This document shows positions 7,120 to 10,095 of a stretch of 10,095 nt of DNA, in pieces. Source of the DNA: Gemmatimonadota bacterium (GTDB taxonomy: Bacteria; Gemmatimonadota; Gemmatimonadetes; Gemmatimonadales; GWC2-71-9); the NCBI GenBank assembly GCA_003220955.1, contig QHTW01000015.1, forward strand, positions 590 to 10,684. The letters are read 5' to 3'. Numbering within the stretch: the stretch's first letter is position 1; the number at the start of each line of letters is the position of its first letter. The translations under genes were made by a program, and so were the position numbers. The notes beneath the pieces were generated by a model. It saw nothing but the letters and a program-made list of their open reading frames with translations. It made no database searches and was not told the DNA's origin.

Positions 7120-7992
7120 ATGAAACGACAGTTCGTCACGTTGGCGTGGATCGCCGCCGCCTGTACCTACCTGCTCATTGTCCTCGGGGCGGTCGTCCGG
7201 ATTACCGGGTCCGGGCTCGGCTGCGGTGAACATTGGCCACTTTGTAATGGCGACCTCTTCCCCCCCCTGAATGACGTACCCACCGTCATCGAGTGGAGTC
7301 ACCGGTTGGTGGCCGCGTTGGTGTCGGTGCTGGTATTGGCACTCGGTGGGCTTGCGTGGAGAGGTGTCGGGAGTCTGGAGCCGGGAGCCAGGGGTGCGGC
7401 GTACACGTCCGTCGTGCTGCTCATCATTCAGGTCCTGCTCGGCGCTGTGACAGTGAAGACCGGTCTAACTCCGGTCCTGGTGATTCTGCATCTCGCGACG
7501 GCCATGCTCTTGCTGGCGAGTCTCCTCGCGGCTGCGCGCCCACCGTGGATCCTGCTTCCCGGCTCCCGGCTCCTGCTCGGCCTCACCTTCATCACTGTGT
7601 TGTTCGGCGCCCTGACCGCGAATCTGGGAGCCACGGCCGCGTGCGGCGGCTTTCCGCTCTGCAACGGCCAGGTGATCCCTACCGCCGGTCCGCTCGCCGC
7701 CGTTCAGTGGACGCATCGCGTGCTCGCTTACGCATTGCTGGCAGCCGTGATTTGGTGGGTGTCGCGCCAACCGCGGCGCGGCGCGGTCCTGCTGGCGATC
7801 GTCGCCGTGCAAATTGCGATCGCCGCCGCGATGGTGGAGCTGGGATTTCCTGGCGCCCTTCAGGCGGCGCATGCCGCCGTCGGCGCGGGAGTGTGGGCCA
7901 CCGTTGTGACGACTGCCCTCAGACCAGCAGCAGCTCCTGTTGCGGCTGCCGCGGCGTCACTTCCGGACCAGACTCGCCCAGATAGACGTTGA
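7120..7992 (+). CDS. ctaA: Heme A synthase, COX15/CtaA family
   Basis: A 290-residue inner-membrane heme protein that oxidises the C8 methyl of heme O to the formyl group of heme A, the cofactor of aa3-type cytochrome oxidases. Seen: eight likely transmembrane segments in two related halves. The first half has VVRITGSGLGCGEHWPLCNG (Cys35, Cys42), EWSHR (Glu58, His61) and LHLATA (His124); the second has ATAACGGFPLCNG (Cys175, Cys181), QWTHR (His199) and AAHAAVG (His251). These match the four heme-ligand histidines, the catalytic-region glutamate and the paired cysteine loops of the family. The ATG at 7120 is placed just before TM1; no Shine-Dalgarno is visible. The last 24 codons (a poor, Ala/Pro-rich tail) are antisense to the neighbouring peptidase gene. 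No ctaB or oxidase gene is in the window. Confidence 0.92.
   Translation: MKRQFVTLAWIAAACTYLLIVLGAVVRITGSGLGCGEHWPLCNGDLFPPLNDVPTVIEWSHRLVAALVSVLVLALGGLAWRGVGSLEPGARGAAYTSVVLLIIQVLLGAVTVKTGLTPVLVILHLATAMLLLASLLAAARPPWILLPGSRLLLGLTFITVLFGALTANLGATAACGGFPLCNGQVIPTAGPLAAVQWTHRVLAYALLAAVIWWVSRQPRRGAVLLAIVAVQIAIAAAMVELGFPGALQAAHAAVGAGVWATVVTTALRPAAAPVAAAAASLPDQTRPDRR
7366..7393 (+). repeat. Heptamer repeat block inside ctaA, G(C/T)C(N)GGA x4
   Basis: Four 7-base units in a row, GTCGGGA, GTCTGGA, GCCGGGA and GCCAGGG, encode the short loop after the second transmembrane segment (residues 83-92). A 7-base unit within a coding frame gives no protein repeat, so this is a DNA-level pattern. Confidence 0.6.
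7557..7576 (-). repeat. Heptamer repeat block inside ctaA, opposite orientation
   Basis: Read on the minus strand this is GCAGGA followed by GCCGGGA and GCCGGGA, the same heptamer as at 7366-7393 but inverted. Thirteen bases (7377-7389 and 7561-7573) are exact reverse complements. It encodes the loop between the two halves of the protein (residues 146-152). Confidence 0.6.
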
Positions 7993-9100
7993 TCTCGCTG
8001 CGAATGCCAAAGCGCTCCGGCAGGTAGACGCCGGGCTCGATCGAGAAACCGACACCCGGAATCAGGATTCGCTCGTCTTGGGTCTCGAAGTTGTCGATGT
8101 GCGGTCCCGAGCCGTGGAGGTCGCGGTCGATCGAATGGCCCGTGCGATGCACGAAGTACTCGCCGAATCCCGCCGAGCGGATCACGCCGCGCGCGGCATC
8201 GTCGACGGCCGCGCCAGTGACGCGCTCTTTCTTCTTCCAACGATCCCGCAGCAGCGCGACCGCGGCGTCCCGCGCACCGCGCACCGCGTCCCACACTCTG
8301 CGAACGTCGGCACTCGGCTCACGCCCGGCGAACGCCATCCACGTCTGATCGGCGAAGACGCTGCCCGGTGACACGCCTGCCCAGAGGTCCAGGAGCAACA
8401 CATCCCCCGCGGCGAGGCTGCGGTCGCTGCCGGCGCGCGGCTCATAGTGTGGATTGGCGGCGTTCGCCTGGAAGCCGGCGATGGGGGGATGATCGGTCAC
8501 GAGGCCGGCACGCGTGAACGCATCCATGACACGCGCCTGCATCGTCACTTCGTGCACCGCGACACCCCGCGCGAGCTCGGCGCCCGCCCAGCGCAGCGTG
8601 CTCAAAGCGATGTCCGCGATCGCCTCGGCCGCGCGCCGATGTCCCGCGAGCTCGGTGGGCGACCAGCGCGCGGCGAAACGAGAGACGAGTACGCCGGACG
8701 ATACGACGCGCGCGCCCGACGCCTCGACCAACTCGACGACGCCGTACGGCACGCGATCGAGGTAGGGGACGGCATCCTTGGGCGAGACTTCCATCGCGAC
8801 GGTTTTCCCGCCGACGAGCGCACGCAGATTGTCGTTCAGCTCCGTCCACGCCGCGTAGGGACGCACCTCGCCGGGGAATCCGGCGAATGCCGCAAGCTCG
8901 ATGCGGTGCGCGAGCGCGACGGGCTGCCCCTCACGCGGCAAGAGGACGAAGAACCGGCGCGTCCCCATCCCGTGGATGCCGAGCACCCGCGTCGCGGCCG
9001 GGTTGACGCCGCGGAAGTCGTACAACAGCCAGGCGTCGGCAGGCAGACTCCCCAGCAGCTCGCGCAGCGCCGCGAAATCGAACCCTTCGAGTGGTGTCAT
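7919..9100 (-). CDS. M24-family metallopeptidase, Xaa-Pro aminopeptidase/dipeptidase type
   Basis: A 393-residue enzyme of the pita-bread fold, expected in the cytoplasm because no signal peptide is present, and likely to cleave peptides with proline at the second position. Residues 1-145 form a creatinase-type N-terminal domain; about 150-385 form the catalytic domain. All five metal ligands can be placed: Asp238 (LLLDLWAG), Asp251 (FADQTW), His322 (RTGHSID), Glu355 (SIEPGVY) and Glu369 (RSEINVY). His214-type and His334 side histidines are less certain. The two aspartates are 13 apart instead of the usual 11, and GHSID replaces GHGIG, so this is a divergent subfamily and the exact substrate is open. 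The ATG at 9100 overlaps the stop of the upstream gene as ATGA, with no separate Shine-Dalgarno, which suggests translational coupling. Its 3' end overlaps ctaA by 74 bases. Confidence 0.88.
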   Translation of the reverse strand: MTPLEGFDFAALRELLGSLPADAWLLYDFRGVNPAATRVLGIHGMGTRRFFVLLPREGQPVALAHRIELAAFAGFPGEVRPYAAWTELNDNLRALVGGKTVAMEVSPKDAVPYLDRVPYGVVELVEASGARVVSSGVLVSRFAARWSPTELAGHRRAAEAIADIALSTLRWAGAELARGVAVHEVTMQARVMDAFTRAGLVTDHPPIAGFQANAANPHYEPRAGSDRSLAAGDVLLLDLWAGVSPGSVFADQTWMAFAGREPSADVRRVWDAVRGARDAAVALLRDRWKKKERVTGAAVDDAARGVIRSAGFGEYFVHRTGHSIDRDLHGSGPHIDNFETQDERILIPGVGFSIEPGVYLPERFGIRSEINVYLGESGPEVTPRQPQQELLLV

Positions 9101-9678
9101 TGGTGGCGTGGATCAGGGCCGACGGCGCGCCATTCGCACGCGGCGCCGCCCCGCGCCCGGCAGTCGACGTGCAGCATGGCCCCCTCGTAGCCGATGAGCA
9201 GGCGCAGCAGCTCGACGAGGCCGGCGCCGTAGAACCCGCACGCCGTGCCGTCGGGCGTGGCCTGGATGGCGATTGGATCACTCACGCGCGCGACGGGGAA
9301 CCGCTGCTCGAAGCCCAGCTCAGCGCCCAAGACCTTCCGCGCCGCGCGCCGCGCGGCCGAACGCCCGAACAGACGTGTTACCCCGTACATCCGCTTCACG
9401 GCCCGACGGGCGGCGCGGCGCCCTGCGTCCGCGAACACGAGATCGGCGTCGGGGCGGCGGCCCACCAGTCGCAGCAGGGCTTCGACGTGCGACGGCTCGA
9501 CTCGCGCGTCCTTGCGGGCAAGCAGTTCGTACTCCGCGAGCTGCATTTCAACGGTAGGAGACAGGCCCAGACGCTTCACCAGGAGCTCCTCAGCGAACTC
9601 GGTGAGCCCATCTTCGACGGGAGTATCGAGATTCTTGACCGCCTCGAGGACGGCGAGCGGGACAATGCTGTGCACCAC
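9097..9678 (-). CDS. Hypothetical protein with a possible V4R-like C-terminal domain
   Basis: A 193-residue protein without signal peptide or membrane segment. Residues 1-80 are helical and acidic (VEDGLTEFAEELLVKRLGL). Residues 87-116 are strongly basic, with many arginines (RRAARRAVKRMYGVTRLFGRSAARRAARK written here in part). The C-terminus, CGFYGAGLVELLRLLIGYEGAMLHVDC followed by ARGGAACEW, has a glycine-rich helix then C-x7-C (Cys173, Cys181), which resembles the end of V4R (4-vinyl reductase/hydrocarbon-binding) domains. This match is by eye and tentative. The start is GTG at 9678 (a second GTG follows at 9675); no good Shine-Dalgarno is at normal spacing. The stop overlaps the peptidase start by four bases, so the pair is one operon and the products may act together. 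The gene diverges from the sigma-factor gene. Confidence 0.65.
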   Translation of the reverse strand: MVHSIVPLAVLEAVKNLDTPVEDGLTEFAEELLVKRLGLSPTVEMQLAEYELLARKDARVEPSHVEALLRLVGRRPDADLVFADAGRRAARRAVKRMYGVTRLFGRSAARRAARKVLGAELGFEQRFPVARVSDPIAIQATPDGTACGFYGAGLVELLRLLIGYEGAMLHVDCRARGGAACEWRAVGPDPRHQ

Positions 9679-9712
9679 GGAGCGCGAAACGTAGCATCCC
9701 CTCCCCCATTGC

Positions 9713-9738
9713 GGAACTCGCCGCGCCGCATGAGCCTT
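9713..9738 (+). promoter_or_regulatory. Possible ECF-type promoter (GGAAC-N18-CTT) of the sigma-factor gene
   Basis: GGAAC (9713-9717) is followed after 18 bases by CTT (9736-9738). The SigR/RpoE-like ECF consensus is GGAAY, an 18-19 base spacer, then GTT. If real, transcription would begin about 5 bases before the ATG at 9750 and the gene would be autoregulated. One short motif in GC-rich DNA is weak evidence. Confidence 0.3.
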
Positions 9739-9749
9739 CTCGGACAGCC

Positions 9750-10095
9750 ATGACGACTCCTCAGACCCCCGTCGACGAGAAGCGGGTAAGCTTCGAGCGG
9801 GAGGCGTTGGTCCACCTCGACGTGCTGTACCGGGTGGCGCTCCGCCTCACCGGGAACCCCTCCGATGCCGATGACCTTGTGCAGGAGACGATGCTCAAGG
9901 CATACCGCGCCTGGGACCAGTACGAGAAGGGAACCAACGCGAAGGCGTGGCTGCTCACGATTCTGAGGCACGCGTTCATTAATGAATACCGCCGTCGCAC
10001 CCGGCACCCGGAAACGGTGGACGTGGACGCCATCGAGCCGTACGCGGTGTTCTCGGAGGTACAGGACGAAGACCCGCAGGGAGCATTCTTCGACA
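9750..10095 (+). CDS. ECF sigma factor, SigR/RpoE-like (partial, 3' end outside window)
   Basis: The first 115 codons of an alternative RNA polymerase sigma factor. Region sigma-2 spans about residues 20-85: LDVLYRVALRLTGNPSDADDLVQETMLKAYRAW contains the core-binding DADDLVQET helix (here quoted in part), followed by YEKGTNAKAWLLTILRHAFINEYRRRTR, the -10 recognition helices. The GTNxKAWL and FINxYRR forms are those of the SigR/SigH-like ECF group, which in other bacteria respond to thiol or envelope stress. An acidic linker (VDVDAIEPY, EVQDEDPQGAFFD) begins before the window ends; region sigma-4 and any anti-sigma gene lie beyond it. The ATG at 9750 has no Shine-Dalgarno. A 7-codon open frame (9730-9753) ends in an ATGA overlap with it. 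It diverges from the V4R-like gene. Confidence 0.9.
   Translation, partial: MTTPQTPVDEKRVSFEREALVHLDVLYRVALRLTGNPSDADDLVQETMLKAYRAWDQYEKGTNAKAWLLTILRHAFINEYRRRTRHPETVDVDAIEPYAVFSEVQDEDPQGAFFD

Noticed and set aside
9576..10007. Minus-strand frame opposite the sigma-factor start
   Set aside because: It runs antisense to an unmistakable ECF sigma-2 region and has no own motif or ribosome binding site.
1..10095. CRISPR array, tRNA, rRNA, insertion sequence or phage genes
   Set aside because: No regularly spaced long repeats, cloverleaf, transposase-like frame with terminal repeats or phage structural gene was seen in reading both strands.

Overview
This window comes from a GC-rich bacterium. 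A SusC/SusD outer-membrane pair, TonB-receptor-type proteins, a COX15/CtaA heme A synthase (aerobic respiration) and a SigR-like ECF sigma factor together best fit a member of the Gemmatimonadota. A GC-rich relative from the Bacteroidota side cannot be excluded from sequence alone. No phage, transposon, CRISPR or RNA gene was recognised, and the coding density is high.

Layout: (1) 1-92, the 3' end of a plus-strand outer-membrane beta-barrel gene, followed by a short octamer repeat and a strong hairpin terminator. (2) 159-1547 (minus), a LAT-type amino acid permease of the APC superfamily. (3) 1611-2081 (plus), a small exported protein that looks like a TonB-receptor plug domain with no barrel; it diverges from the permease across a 63-base promoter region. 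(4) 2157-6947 (minus), a SusC-SusD operon, with SusC first and SusD 21 bases behind it. It meets the plug gene tail to tail at a shared 12-bp hairpin. (5) 7120-7992 (plus), heme A synthase, whose end overlaps (6) by 74 bases. (6) 7919-9678 (minus), a two-gene unit: a possible V4R-like protein, then an M24 (Xaa-Pro peptidase-type) metallopeptidase, joined by an ATGA overlap. (7) 9750-10095 (plus), the N-terminal part of an ECF sigma factor, cut by the window edge.

Working picture: SusC/SusD would import a ligand too large for simple porins across the outer membrane. The LAT-type permease and the proline-type peptidase nearby are compatible with peptide and amino-acid scavenging, but they are separate transcription units and the link is an inference from proximity. 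The most unusual items are the plug-only protein with two conserved-looking cysteines, the opposed heptamer repeat blocks inside ctaA, the 74-base antisense overlap of ctaA with the peptidase gene, and the possible self-controlled ECF sigma promoter.
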